Notes: generated from the letters alone by a model not told the origin. Positions 40,895 to 52,994 are shown, counted from the first letter of the stretch. The stretch is 64,000 nucleotides of DNA from Ochotona curzoniae (GCF_017591425.1 NW_024466307.1:3098001-3162000), one strand, 5' to 3'. Program-made: numbers and translations.

Positions 40895-43800
40895 AGTGGC
40901 TGCAGTCCTGGTCCTCCAGTATCTATCCTCAGAGAGGTGACAGTGCCCCATGAATCCCTATCTGTTTTGTTAGGTGAAATTTATAGGAGGCTGTTGATTT
41001 GGTGAGACACCTGCCCTTTTTCTCCCTCCCCCCATTTTGAAAACCTCCTTTTTAGGGGGCTTCATGTCAGAGAAGTAATAGAAGTATTCTTGGATTTAAT
41101 TCTCATCTGTGGAGGTGTCCTGATGGCTCTACATGACCATAAATGAAGATCGGTTTGCATTTACACAAACTCAAAAAAAGTTAGTCTCTGCATATCTTTC
41201 AGAAGAGCTGTGGTTTGAAATTCCCACCCCCTACTCAGCACTCCATTCCTGACTAGCATGGGGCCACACAAATTGTCTCCCCACCAGGCTGAGACCTAGG
41301 CCGTGATGCAGGGCTGACCGGAGGCTGAGCCAGCACAGAGCCTGGCTCTTCCCACTCGGTTATTATTAGTGAGGTGCTCAATGACAGTATTGGCTCCCTG
41401 GAACAAGACCAGAAAAAACTTCCCCCTCCTCATTCCCAGATGGAGCTGAAGAAAGGGCACAATGGCATTCATTAACCAGAGAAACGAGGAGGTTAATTTG
41501 CTTTCCCTCTAAATCTGAATGCTAATGTAACTATTTAAATAGTGCCAACAATGGAAATAAACAGAAGACTGAATTAAACCACAAATGCATAGGCCTGTAC
41601 CACTTGGCACAGCATAAGAGCTAGCAGGATTGAAATCATGGCATTAAGGCTTACATGTAAAATGAATTGTGGGACTGTGTGGGGCCAGCACAGCGATTCA
41701 TCAAACTGAACCAATGTGACCCTTGGGAGGGGAGAATGTTCTATTCAAAATTGGGAAAAATGATTCTGTAACTTATCTTAGAAACCGGAGTGTCCGGCTC
41801 TCCTGTAGCCCTGGAGAATTTCCTTGGAGGTGTATAGGTGGAGTAGAGAAGACTCCTGAGGTGCCCGTGGGCAGCCTCCCAAGAGGAGGGCAGGGAATGC
41901 CCAGAACATGGGCTGCCCCAGCAGCCTGACCTGGATGGTCACTGAGGAATAGCAGCCACTTGGTTCTGCTGGGCATAACATCTTCATGTTTGCTAACTAT
42001 CCCTAGTAGCTGCTCTTCCTCCTGTAGGAGGCCAATGCATGGTCATTCAGGGTGAGTTTTGCATGGATGAGTAAAGCATTCCTGGAAATCTCTCCTTTTG
42101 CTTATGAGATTAGACCCAGAATATCTGAAGTTCCAAGACATGATAAGATACTTTAATACTTTAATACTTTATTACAAAACTCAAAATAGTGTTGGATTAC
42201 ATTGTGGTGATTTGGTAATAATGTATTGTATCCTGCCAACTAAATGGAAACTTTCAGAGTGTGCTGACCTGATTCCTCACTTTTCATGGACTGAGAGCTG
42301 AGGAGGGAGATTCATGATTAGAAAGAGGGTAGATCAAGCACTAGAAATCCTTCCAGTCCTCCACTTTAAAGTCCCACTGAGGCTTGTGCCTTTTTCCATT
42401 CAAATTATTTTCTGTGGGGGAAACTAAGGATAATTTTAAATGGATGATTGGGATTATTGGGGAAGAACCTTAAGACTAAGGACCAGGAAGGGCAGGCAGT
42501 GATGGGCAGACATCAGAAGTGGTGAAAGGCTTGGGCACCTTCTTATCGAGGTGAGTTTTGAGTTAGGGTAGTGCTCAAGTGATGTGCTTACTCTCATGTT
42601 GACAGTGAAACTCTCACATTTTGTTAGGATGTATGCTGTGCTCATTGGAATTGATGAGCAGACATAATTTAGGCAACAGATCAAAGGAATCTGCACACCC
42701 TGTGAGTATGCCTACCTTTGGCCCAGAAACGTTGTCTGTCGTGGTCAAACATTCAATGGCCCAGAGCACAGCCTCTTGATGATGGATTTTGAGAGCCTGC
42801 TCTATGATGTTTGACAAGAGCTCACAGCTGGAACCGTAGATTCTCGAGGTGTCTTCTCATCACTCCACACACCAGCCTGGTTTGTCCTAGTTTCAGCTGT
42901 TCTGGCCAACTTGCAGTCAGTCCTCGAGGCCCCCAGCCCCAGCCCTGCATCCTTAGTTACCCATGTCGCTTGTCATTGAAGTGGGGTCATCCCAGACGTA
43001 CCACTGAGTGGTTTCACATGATGTAATCATATAGGTCTTTATGAAGAGTTCATGAGTAAAAGGATCCAGAGGGTGGTGGTTGAAGAATCTAGCTGAAGAT
43101 TCCACTTCAGAAACAACAGATGAAGAGTTCCTGGATGTCTCTGTGCTGTGACGTGGTGGGAGCTTTCATGCTGTGCTGCTTTACCCACTCAACAATCCCA
43201 TGTAGGGGGCATTGTTTTTGTTTGATTGAAGATTTTTTTCCCCTGAGGATCACATAGGTGGCTAAAGATACAACCAAGTGAAATCTGATCATGTGTTCAC
43301 AATCCTGGAGAGTTCAATTGTTTGCTTTCATGTTTGTTTTCCAGAAAGTACTTTTTGTTTCGTTAAAGGGTCTGCCTTGTGGCTCCTTTAGTTTGTACTT
43401 TAGGACTCATCCTCTGCTTTATGGATTCCTGTATATATTTAGCATGCAATCACAGATCAGTATTTGAGCCAATTAATGAAAACGAAAGAAAAAAACTCCA
43501 GCTCTACTCCCAAAGGTTCTCGTGATTTAATTGTATATACAGTCCCGTGTGTCTAAATGTAGGCATTTTGAAACCCTGTAATTTTTTTTTTTGCTGCATT
43601 GTAAACAGCTGTTTTTGAGGCTAATTGATTTTTCTGAAGCAAATGTATTATAATGAAGGGGTTGCTTCAAAAATAAGGTATTTTTCTTCATCAATTTTTT
43701 TCTTAATTTATATAATTGTTAACGAAAGTAGCATCACAGAACAGGATGTGTTTTTACTTAAAGAATTCTTTAGATATTTCCTGGAACACAACCTAACATT

Positions 43801-44178
43801 TTGAGAACAAAATCAATGTACTGTTTCCCAATGTTTGTGTAAACTTGAGACACTGCGAGAACACTGGCATCTTAGTTCTGGAGGTCATTTCTTCTCTCCT
43901 GAGTGCCTCGTTTTGGGGTCCTCATCTTCCTGCTGATGGACAGCTGTGATCCATAGTCATCAATGGAGGACACTCAGTGACACACCGGTCACACCAGAAG
44001 GGCCACCGGGACCACGTGTCCATGAGTGACGGTGCACAGCCCGAGCCTCCACGTGCTGGGGGCTTTTGAACATCTCTCACCCGCTCGGAGAGTACAATGA
44101 TGAGAATTTGAAGTGCCTGGTTGGTCTGTGGAGGGAGTCGGGTTTGTCTGTGTGGCCTATCTTCCTCTTTTTCTTGCT

Positions 44179-44320
44179 GTGCCTTCCCCACAGTGACCCG
44201 TATTTAGTTCCTTGGCCCGGGCCTCGTGTTCCTCCACATTATGTCCTCAGTGCCTTCTCCATGGTAACTGGTATTTAATCTCTTGGCCCAGGGCCCATGT
44301 TCCTCAACATTATGTCCTCC
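44179..44320. repeat. Imperfect 71-bp tandem duplication
   Basis: Unit 1 (44179-44249) and unit 2 (44250-44320) share the order 'gtgccttc', 'gtatttagttccttggccc' versus 'gtatttaatctcttggccc', then 'gtgttcctccacattatgtcctc' versus 'atgttcctcaacattatgtcctc'. Their identity is roughly four fifths by eye. The unit contains no recognised repeat, so this looks like an old local tandem duplication. Confidence 0.85.
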
Positions 44321-46508
44321 CATGGCAGAAAGTCAGCCTTTCCCATCTCTTCCCATCCTCCAGTCACCTGACCTCTGTCAAATGCTTCTCTGCATGTTGT
44401 TGCTTGAGCTTTGCAACTACCCCAAAGCGGTCCTGGAAAACATGGTTCCTGTCTCCCACTCAGAGCTCCTGTATAGTAAGCAAACTGCCCAGCCCCCATC
44501 CACAGTGTTACCTATAGGTATTCATGTGAACCAGCCCACACATTCATCTCCTGAATGTGCTGCTTCCCAATGTTGCTGGACAAGCTCCAGACAAAGACTG
44601 AATGGCTGAATCCAACCAGTGAAAACAAGGTGAAGACCCCACTGGTCTACTGCTTGCTCTTCCTCCTGTGGCCACCAGTTTCTTGTTATGGGTCATCACA
44701 ACAAGTGTGCATGGTGTGAACCTACTCTCGGGATGTCACCCTGTGGCCCTACACCCAGGGAGTTTTATCTTCTCCTTCAAGGGCCCTTATTGGTTACACT
44801 TTCTAGCTCAAGTGTATTTGTCTCAAATGATACTTGTGTTTTGAAAATAGCCTCAATTGATATAGCCCATGAGATACAAGAGTAGAAATTATAGGCCTGG
44901 GTCAAGAGAAAGAGTAGTTTAGTTCAAGAATTTTCCTTACGTTCTCCTGCTCTCCTACCCGACAGGTGCCTCCTGCCTCCCCCACATGGACAACCCGATC
45001 TCGGGCAGCGTCAGAGATGAACCTGGGAAGCCCAGCAGTGCCAGTGTAGCCAGGATCATTAGTAGGGGCTGCTTGTTGTGCTTTGCCAGTAGGCTGGGAA
45101 GGAAACTATCTCTTTGTCCATCTCTTGACCTCTGTTTACGGAAAGGCACAGGGTCCCTGGGTCCCTGGATCATCACAGGGAGGAATGCTTGCTGCGAAAA
45201 TCTGCCCCTCCAACATCAGACTTGCCCTGAGACAGGAAAGCATTGCTGCTTTGTTTAGCCCGTAAGAGTGTGGGATTTATTTGTTCTTGCACCTTGGCGC
45301 CTCACGTGCTAAAGATGCTGAGGGAGATTCTATATCAAATGTTCTCACATGTTCTATGAATGGACCTTCAAAAATGAACTTGATAGTGGAGGGAAAGGCC
45401 TGTCTACAGAGTAGGAATTTGTAAAAGTCTCAGTGGCAGCCTTGGAGCACCTCAGTGAACAGGACATTTATGTGAATATGCAAATGACCGGGGTGGTTGC
45501 TTGTTGGGGCACAAGCTTCATTGCAGTCTTAGTTAACTGTGGTCCTATCACAGATTCTGTGGTTGTCCCCATGCCTGCAGGGAGCCTGGTGAAGTGGACC
45601 TCTTGTACTTGATGTGACATCACAGACACACTTTGCCCTGTTGAATTGGCGTGGGTAACAGAGCTGTTATGTCGTGAGATCTGTAACTGAGGAGTTGTGG
45701 CTCTGCCTTCTCTTTTGATCTCATCGATTCCCAGGGCTGCAGTTACAACAATCAAGCACAGACAGTCCTGTAAAGGAAGCCTGCAGTGTCACACCCGCCC
45801 CCGGCAGCTTGGCCAGGGCTCTGTTGTGTGGGCTCCAAGGAATATGCACATGGCAAGGGTACCAGATGGACTAACCACATTTTTCTGGGTTTTGGATGTT
45901 CAGAAAGCTGTAAGCCACATCTTACGCATTTTCTTTCTTTCTCTCTGTTATGTTCTTCCTCAGTTGTTCCTAATTGGTTCAAAATTCTCTCTTCCTCTTC
46001 AATTGGAACTTTCTACTTCTAGAAAAAATTTTTCCCCTTCGGGTATCTGGGGCCTTTCTTCTGTGCTGGTTTTGGCCTCCTCTCTTGAGAAATGTCTTGT
46101 TTGCTGGGAGGATGGGTCTGTGCAGTGTCAGCCAGGTCCTCTTTGAACTCCCTTCTCGCTGGTGTAGGGGTTTACCACACTGACATTGCTGTCTCTCCTG
46201 ACATCTTCGTCCTCTCTGCCAGGGTCCACGTCAACAATCCTAACATGTGGCTCTTCTGGCGTTGGCCCAGTCTCTATCCTGTCCTTGCTCCGCTGACTCA
46301 CTGAGGGCCAAGCTCTCCTCTGTTGTGTCTCCAGATGGAGATGGAAGAAAGCAAGTCTTAAACAAATGGCAGGTTGCTTTGGTGACCAGGGTCAGCCAGA
46401 TGGCCAGGAAGTGGTGTCAAAGGGCCTTCAGAATGTTCGTGGAGAAGTCAATTGAAAGAAACATTTGATTTTGTTGCAGTAAATTTTTAAATCCCCAAGT
46501 ATGAGAGA
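44321..46508. other. Unique non-coding sequence
   Basis: No gene or named repeat. The 149-codon frame at 45697-46146 (+) has no recognisable domain and overlaps several other frames. Confidence 0.5.
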
Positions 46509-46550
46509 TTTTCAGTAAGTTCATGAGAATGCATATTGTGAAGAAATTAG
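46509..46550. repeat. Palindromic interspersed element, copy B, left part
   Basis: 'ttttcagtaagttcatgagaa' then 'tgcatattgtgaagaaatta' matches the centre-left of copies A and C. The rest of the element continues at 46851 after a SINE, so this copy was split by insertion. Confidence 0.6.
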
Positions 46551-46561
46551 AGTAAGTATTT

Positions 46562-46830
46562 GATGCTTATTAAGTTGGGATCCCTGGGTCCTATATCAGT
46601 GAGTGGATTCAAGTACCAGCTCCACTGTCGATTCTGCTTCCTTTCTAATGTGCACTCTGGGAGGCGGGAGTTCATGGTTCAAGCAGCCGGCCCCCTGCCA
46701 TCCACATGGGAGACCTTGACGCATGGGAGGGAGGGTCCCAGCTCTCAGGTTTGGCTTGACCAGCCCTGGCTTAACTGATGAATGGGGAGATCACCCCCTG
46801 CCCAAAAGCTTGCAAATAAATTATAGCAAC
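46562..46830 (+). mobile_element. C-SINE, old subfamily, plus strand, inserted in copy B
   Basis: Contains 'gttgggatccctgggtcctatatc', 'gtggattcaagtaccagctcc' (B-box region), 'gattctgcttcctttctaatgtgcactctgggaggc', 'ccacatgggagacct' and 'gggagatcaccccctgcccaaaagcttgcaaataaat'. It interrupts an older palindromic element. Flanks 'attagagtaagtattt' and 'attatagcaactaatatctt' may be eroded target-site duplications. Confidence 0.85.
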
Positions 46831-46850
46831 TAATATCTTACGACAATAAA

Positions 46851-46895
46851 TTCTATACATGGATTTTAAAAGTTTTTTGCATCAAGCCAAGCATC
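46851..46895. repeat. Palindromic interspersed element, copy B, right part
   Basis: 'tctatacatggattttaaaa' then 'gttttttgcatcaagccaagc' corresponds to the right half of the element seen uninterrupted at 56527-56648. It continues copy B from 46550 across the SINE. Confidence 0.6.
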
Positions 46896-46899
46896 TTTT

Positions 46900-47229
46900 T
46901 TAATAATTATTTACTTTTTAAAAAAAACTTGAATAAGTTAGAGAGAGGGAAAGAGATAGAGCAAGTGAGAGCTTGCATCTGCTGGTTCACCCCTGAAACA
47001 GCTGCAGTGGTCAGAGTTGAGCTAGCTCGAAGTCAGGAGCCGGGAGCCTCTTCCGGGTCTCCACACAGGTGCCGGGGCATTAGAGCCTGATCCAGCCTCC
47101 ATTGCTTTCCCAGGTCATAAGTACAAAACATGATTGGGAGTAGAATAGCCAGGACTAGAACTGACTCCCATATATGATGCTGGTGCTTGCAAGTCAAGAA
47201 TTAGCTTGTTATGCCACCACATCAGCCCC
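46900..47229 (-). mobile_element. C-SINE, old copy, minus strand
   Basis: Reversed tail 'aataattatttacttttt', GA block 'tagagagagggaaagagatag', 'gcatctgctggttcacccctg', 'aagtcaggagccgggagcctcttccgggtctcc', 'cattgctttcccaggtcataag' and 'gactagaactgactcccatat'. The head ends in 'atgccaccacatcagcccc'. Full length, diverged. Confidence 0.85.
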
Positions 47230-47424
47230 AGAGTAAAAGTCTTAATTGCATTTTCTGAAGTTTTTGAACTGCACTTTAATGACTGTATTTTGAGTTCATC
47301 TAAACCCCATTTACCATCAGGGCATTATAGGGGCAACACTAATGCAATGTTTTCAAGGCAGGGTACCTACAACCTTGTGAACTACTAAAAAGCTACTCCA
47401 AGGGCTAGCTGGACTTGATATCAT

Positions 47425-47700
47425 ATTGATTCAGAGACAGGCAGACATTTCACATTTTCTGATTCACTTCCAAGTTCTCTAAACATTCAGTGCTGGGCCA
47501 GACCAAAGCCAGGAGCCTGAAACTCAATCCCAGTCTGTCACAGGGTCAGAAAGGACTTGGGCAGTTGAACAATTGCCAGCTGCCTTCCGGGATGTGCTTG
47601 AGCAGGAGGCTGGAGCTGGAAGCAGAGTCGAGGCTGGACTCCTGATGTGGGATGAGAGCATCCCAAGCGAGATCTCACCTGCTGCCCCAAGCGCCCGTCC
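47425..47700 (-). mobile_element. C-SINE, very old copy, minus strand
   Basis: 'gattcagagacaggcagacatttcacattttctgattcacttcc', 'gctgggccagaccaaagccaggagcctga', 'gggtcagaaaggacttgggcag', 'ggagctggaagcagagtcgaggctggactcctgatgtggga' and the head 'gcgagatctcacctgctgcccca'. The tail is lost or unrecognisable. Confidence 0.7.
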
Positions 47701-49699
47701 CTCCTAGCCACATTCCTACACCTGTGTCCTGTGGCTGATTCCTCATTTGTGAAGGAAGTGAGCTTTTCTGGTTTGGCTCTTACTCCCTGCTTTAGAACAC
47801 TACATTGTGAGATAAACCTCAATGGTCTTTCCCACCCCCATCAGGAATGGACCATAGCATAACCACACATTGGAGGGGGATTAAATTCCTAAGGCAGTAA
47901 GTAAGTGGAAAGTCACCTAGGTCTGGAGTAATTCTTAGAAAGCTGTAAGGAAGATGTCCCATCGGTAACATGGAGGGAACCAGTTTCCCTTCAGACTTCC
48001 CAACAGATGAGCACCAGATGAAGATGTTGGCTTGTGTTTGGGACCATATTCCAAAAATATGTCTTTCTAAATACTACAGTCACACTTGGGGAATGGCAGC
48101 CTTGCCTTGCCCAACTCTAGGGTTTTTTCTTTCTGGATGGAAGAAAGGTGACATTGTCATCTCCATCCCACATGCAGGTCTGAGATGTGTGTGCCTGTCT
48201 CTGTGTGATGGGGCTGTAGGCAGATCCTTGAAGGAAGGTGGTCTGTCCCCACTGGTGAGGGATAGGAATGAGGTCACTGGTCCATGCAGTCTGCTGCCAC
48301 TAGCGAGGATGGCAGAGTGTGCAGGCAAGGGGCTCCACAACATGTCATCTGCTCCAGTGCCAAACCCCCATCTGCTCAGAGAGTCTTTGTCTTCACACGG
48401 GCTCCTGAGATGAACACAGGAAACAAGGCTGCTGTGGAGAGACTGTCCTGTTAGCTGAGGGTGATGTTTGCTATGGAACAGCCGTTAGGCTGTGCCCGCT
48501 CAGGAGGTGGATTGAAGGAGGGAGGACTGTGGGTGTGCTGCAGACCCTTGCCATGTCTGAGCCAGTCCTTGGTGGAAAGCAGCCGTGGCAGGGAGGGAGC
48601 GGGGCACTCTGGCCCCTCATCTCTTTCTAGGGATTTTCACGGTTCATCAGGCAAGGTTTTGGAAGGCAGCGAGGCTCACCACTATACCACCAATGCTCAA
48701 GCAAGGTTTTGTTGAAAGACTGAGTGATGTTAAGCTACAGTAAGTAGCTTTGGTGATACCCATCATAGCCAGTACAGTCATTTTTTAATTCTTTCCCTCT
48801 GGCAAAGATCGTTGTAAGTGGCAGTCCTGAACTGCCACAAACAGGTACTTCCAAGGGCTTCTGATTAGGACCGAATGAAAGAAACCTTGTTCAGCTGTCC
48901 AGGGACGCCTCGTACATGTGTGGGCAGAGGAAACAGGAGGGCCGATGAATGCTCTTCCAGATGTGATCCCAAGAGAGGGACCAGTGAGGCTGCCTTGTCT
49001 ACTGTGTTGGGATTGGGACCCCCAGCCGGGACCAACTGCCATCTCCCTGGCAAAGAAAACAGACCCCTGCAAATAGCCAGTGAGCTTAGAGGGTTTGACG
49101 GGTCAGTGGCCTTATCTAGCAATGTGAGTGACGATGTGTGTAAAAATCTCACATTTAGGGAAACCCAAAGGCATATTCATGCATTGGGAGATCCTAAGTT
49201 TTGTTCTGAATTTGGATGTGTCTCCCCCTCTTCACCCTATACCTGTACACAGCTTAGAGGTCTGATGATGGAAAGGCAGTGAGTGCTGGTGTTGACCGGT
49301 CTGAGGCCTGAGGCAATGCAGGCCTTCTCTGGACTTGGTACAAGCAATCTTGCTTGCAAAGAGTATGGATGAAGTGTGTTGTGCAATTATATTTCTCTAG
49401 GGAAAGACCCTCCCTGCAGTGTTTCCCCGTTGATAACTCTGGCTATACGTTTTGGACTGCAGAATTTGAAAAGAGCCATGTTTTCTGGAATCATCCCCAC
49501 ACTAAAAGGTTTCCAGGGGATGTTCTGGCCTTGCAGTTGGGGTGTGGTCAGGATGCATGTAGATTCTTGACTGATGCCAAGATGCAGAAGAGAGTGCATG
49601 ATAAGAACGGAGGGCTGGCTGTGGGCCAGTGTGCTACCTGCCTTGTTTGTGGTAATGCTTGCAGGAAGGCTGTGGGCTCGGGATTATTTTGATCTCATG
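47701..49699. other. Unique non-coding sequence
   Basis: No gene or named repeat. Frames at 47970-48413 (+, 147 codons) and 48875-49282 (+, 135 codons) lack recognisable domains and are matched by opposite-strand frames. Confidence 0.5.
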
Positions 49700-49830
49700 A
49701 AACAGATGGCAGTGCAGCAGACTAACAAGAAACTTGCCCAAACGCGTCAAGCTGGAGGGTGGCAGAGGCAAGATTTGAATGCAGGCTGCTGGTTGCCAGG
49801 AAGGCTTTCTGAAACTTGTGTGATGGTCTG
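49700..49830 (-). mobile_element. MIR SINE, antisense
   Basis: The plus strand reads 'taacaagaaacttgcccaaacgcgtcaagctgg', then 'gtggcagaggcaagatttgaatgcaggctgctgg'. That is the antisense MIR order around the 'aacttgcccaaggtcacacagct' and 'ggatttgaacccaggc' motifs. Confidence 0.7.
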
Positions 49831-50293
49831 TTGACTCTTTATGTTTATTGCATTAGACTCTTTTCGGCAGTGCTTTGGGAAAACCAAAAATGTCTTTAAA
49901 AGCTGCATGTGATAAATGTTTTACAGTTGTCATTTAAAAACAAACATGTAACTTAACCAACCATTCAAAATTTTTATAAACTAACTGTACAATAAAATGT
50001 TCCAATTTTGAGTTAAGCAGATTAAAATAAATATTCAGTGTGATTCCCAGAACTGTCAGTCCCGCACTCTCTGTTCAGGAGGTTACACATTCTCAGCTGT
50101 TTGTGTGTACAGGAGGTTTATTGAATCAGCCTCCAGCCTCGGAGTGCCTTGATTGTGGCTAGGGATCCCTGCCTGGCTTTGCTCTGAAAACAGCTGTCAA
50201 AAGACACAGACACAATCAAACCGGGGTTTGTTTTTTCCCCATAAAAAGACTTCCAGTGGAAGACTTGCCTATGGATAATTATCACTTTAAAAC
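49831..50293. other. Unique AT-rich sequence
   Basis: No gene or named repeat seen. Confidence 0.5.
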
Positions 50294-50584
50294 ATTTAAA
50301 AATATATTTACTTAAATGGCAGAGTTAGAGAGGGGAGAAGGGAGGGAGAGAGAATGGGAATATATCTTCCATCCTCTGGTTCACTCCCCAGAAGGTCACA
50401 ACCATTGGAGCTGGGCTGAGGCAAAGCCGGAGCTGCTTCCAGAACTCCCAGGCAGGTGCAGAGGTCCCATCACTCGGGCCATCCACTGCAGGGAGCTGGA
50501 TCAAAAGTGGGGCAGCCAGCACTTAAATCCATGCTCGTGTGTGCTGTGGGTGTTGCACGTGGCAGTTTGACTACAATGTCCTGC
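50294..50584 (-). mobile_element. C-SINE, old copy, minus strand
   Basis: Reversed tail 'tttaaaaatatatttactta', 'ggcagagttagagagggg', 'tatcttccatcctctggttcactccccagaagg', 'ctgcagggagctggatcaaaagtggggcagccagcac' and a degraded head. A stretch of about 10-20 bases before the 'gggagctgg' segment is missing relative to the other copies. Confidence 0.85.
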
Positions 50585-52346
50585 TAATGATTTGTTCATA
50601 AAGCTACATAGACAGTGAAACTTTCTTAAACATTTGGATAAATCATCTTTTCCTGCGTGTACATTAACCCTCCCCCAACAGAAGCCAATGTGATCCATAG
50701 TCCTACATAGTCTAGATCTTTTGTGAAACATCTGGAAGAGCCAGTTGCATCTGTGTTTCACACTGGGTTTGTATTTTCTAAGAATGGGTGAAAAGACTTT
50801 GGCAGTGGGCACATCTGGGAAAGTGCATGCAACTGGAAGGAAGAATGGCTGTTTCTCACACTTTGACTTGCCCTTCCTGCCACATGGGCTTTGCACATGG
50901 AGACCTCCTTTTGCATCACCACATGCTGCTCTATTTTCCAGGGAAGGAAAATGCTAGAGGTTGCCTCTCACACTAGAGAAAGGCTCGTCACAGGATGCAT
51001 TGGGGTGGGTTTTGGTTGCAGTGGGTTGGTGTGCTCTGTGGCCAGCCCTGCTCTCCATGCACTTCAGGATATTTCTCCCATTTGTTCAGGTTCTGATCAG
51101 GAAATGAAAGATAAGATAAAGTACTTTAGCTTGAGCCAAACTTCCTGCTGAGACCCGACTGGGTGGGATCGATTCCCCCAGCTCCTCTGCCATCTGTCCC
51201 CTTGTTTCTGCTGGCGCCAGGCCTCTCCTGCCTTGGTTCTCACTCTGCCTTGGCTAGTGAGCCTGCTCAGGATCGTGAGAAACGGCTGCTCCCTGTCCTG
51301 GCACCACTTTGCAGAGGAATCATTTCCGCCCTTGGTGCAAGCCCAGGAGCTCCTTTCGCAGGAAGAAGGCTGGTAGGCTGATGGAGAACATGCATGTTTG
51401 CTGCTTTCCTTCGGGCTTGTTTGCAAACAGGTTATGGATACAGAAGGGTCTTCTGGTGCTGAGGTGGCTCCCGCATCTGCTTCTCATTAAGAACCATGCA
51501 TAGGGAAGATTGGGAAATTAACTGAGTTGTGGAATCACAAGGTTGGCCTCTTGGTATGGGAGATTATAAATGCTTACTTTTGAAAATGAAGGTCCCCTTC
51601 ATGTCCCCTGGGTACCTTGCATTTTCCAAGGTGGATCAGTACCAAGCACAAGCCGTGCCCTCTGTGTCCCCAGTGGATGAAGGTGCTGGCTTGCTCCCCA
51701 TTCCTCTGGAGAGGGGTCAGCCTCTCGTGGCACATGGTGTGCTGTTCCCCAGGGTCGGCATGTCTGTGTCTCCAGTCTGACAGTGCAGCATAACAGAGAC
51801 ATGGGTGGGTTTGTGTCTGATCGGGGCAAGGGAGGCATACTGGGCTTACCTGTTCTGATGAAAACAGACACCATGGCACAATCTGCAAGAAGGATGAGGC
51901 ACATCTGGAAATTTAGCATTATTGTGGCTTTCAGGCTCTTTCGCCATCTGCCTTGGATCAGGAGGAAAAGCCTCAGCTCTTGTGAGTGTCCCCTCTGCAT
52001 ATGTGAATCCTTGCATTGCCTGACTCACTTCTCTTTTCCACTCTCCATGTTGGAGGGAAGCACTGTAGAGCAGAAATCTGGTGAGGGACTCCTAGTGCCA
52101 GACCCAGAGTCAGCCAGGGTTGATAGTGAATCAACATGCGCCAAGGGTACTTCTGGAAGCTATCTTAGACACTAAGGGTCTTAACCAAGGCAATTGAGTT
52201 GCAACACACAAGTCTAACTCTTCTGAGATCGAGACCGCTTGCTCAACAACTTTCAGTGAGTCCTAGATCAGTCTCATCAAAGAACATGCAAAATAGGAAC
52301 GATAATTGTCCATCCTGGTCTATGCAGGCAAAGTGCTCAGTTAGTT
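50585..52346. other. Mostly unique sequence with faint L2- and MIR-like words
   Basis: Near 50868-50945 'cccttcctgccacatgggctttgcacatgg' recalls the L2 3' region. Near 52240-52310 'gagtcctagatcagtctcatcaaagaacatgcaaaataggaacgataattg' recalls a plus-strand MIR 3' half. Both are too diverged to call separately. No gene is supported. Confidence 0.45.
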
Positions 52347-52670
52347 AAAAAAAAATATTTTTATTGGAAAGGCAGATTTGCACAGAGAGGAGACACAGAG
52401 AAAAAGATCTTCTGTCTGTTGATTCAATCCTCAAATTGCTACAATGGCTGGAGCTGAGCCAATCTGAAACTAGGAGCCTAGAGCGTCTTCTGGGTCTCTC
52501 ACACAGGTGCAGGGTTCCCAGGGTTTGGGCTGTCCTCCACTGGTTTCCTAGGCCATAAGCAGGAAGTTAGATGGAATTGGAGCAGCTGAGACTTGAACTG
52601 GTGCCCATATGGGATTTTGGCACTTGCAAGAGGGAGGATTAGCTAATTGATTCATTGTGCTGAACCTAAT
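52347..52670 (-). mobile_element. C-SINE, intermediate-age, full length
   Basis: Reversed tail 'aaaaaaaatatttttattgg', 'aaggcagatttgcacagagagg', 'gatcttctgtctgttgattcaatcctc', 'tgggtctctcacacaggtgcagggttccc' and 'gacttgaactggtgcccatatggga'. The head ends near 'attcattgtgctgaacct'. Close in layout to the young pika-type copy but diverged. Confidence 0.9.
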
Positions 52671-52994
52671 TCATTTATTTAATGATCATTTTAATCAGCA
52701 GGTTTTTTTTTTCTCATCAGAGTGCCCCTGGTTTATTAATTTTAGAGTTGATTCAAAGAGTCTCCATTGACTTTAAATTTGATCAGAAAATCAGATTGTT
52801 CCAGGAAATGGGGATTTAAGATAAAGACAGAATTTTACATCTTGTTCTGGTTTCACTATGTAGTAAGGGAGGGTCACCTCTTTGTGGTGTATATAAACAA
52901 GAGAAATAGTTTCTGTTGGTCTTCTTGGATGTGAGAGAGGGGGCAGGTCATTGCAAATGTGAGAAATTTGACAATTCCTGGCTCAGCCCTCTAA
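52671..52994. other. Unique sequence between two SINEs
   Basis: AT-rich; no gene or named repeat recognised. Confidence 0.5.

Larger units (their letters stand above)
36831..44178. other. SINE-poor unique block
   Basis: About 7.3 kb almost free of recognisable interspersed repeats. A short head-like scrap at about 41682-41711 (ggggccagcacagcgattcat) may be a C-SINE 5' end. Near 37463-37510 the words 'ttctcaaactttggaatcac' suggest old DNA-transposon debris. AT-rich, ancestral-looking stretches lie at 41440-41690 and 43500-43740. No exon is supported. Confidence 0.5.

Noticed and set aside
45697..46146. 149-codon plus-strand frame
   Set aside because: No domain or family resemblance; several frames overlap the same bases in both directions.
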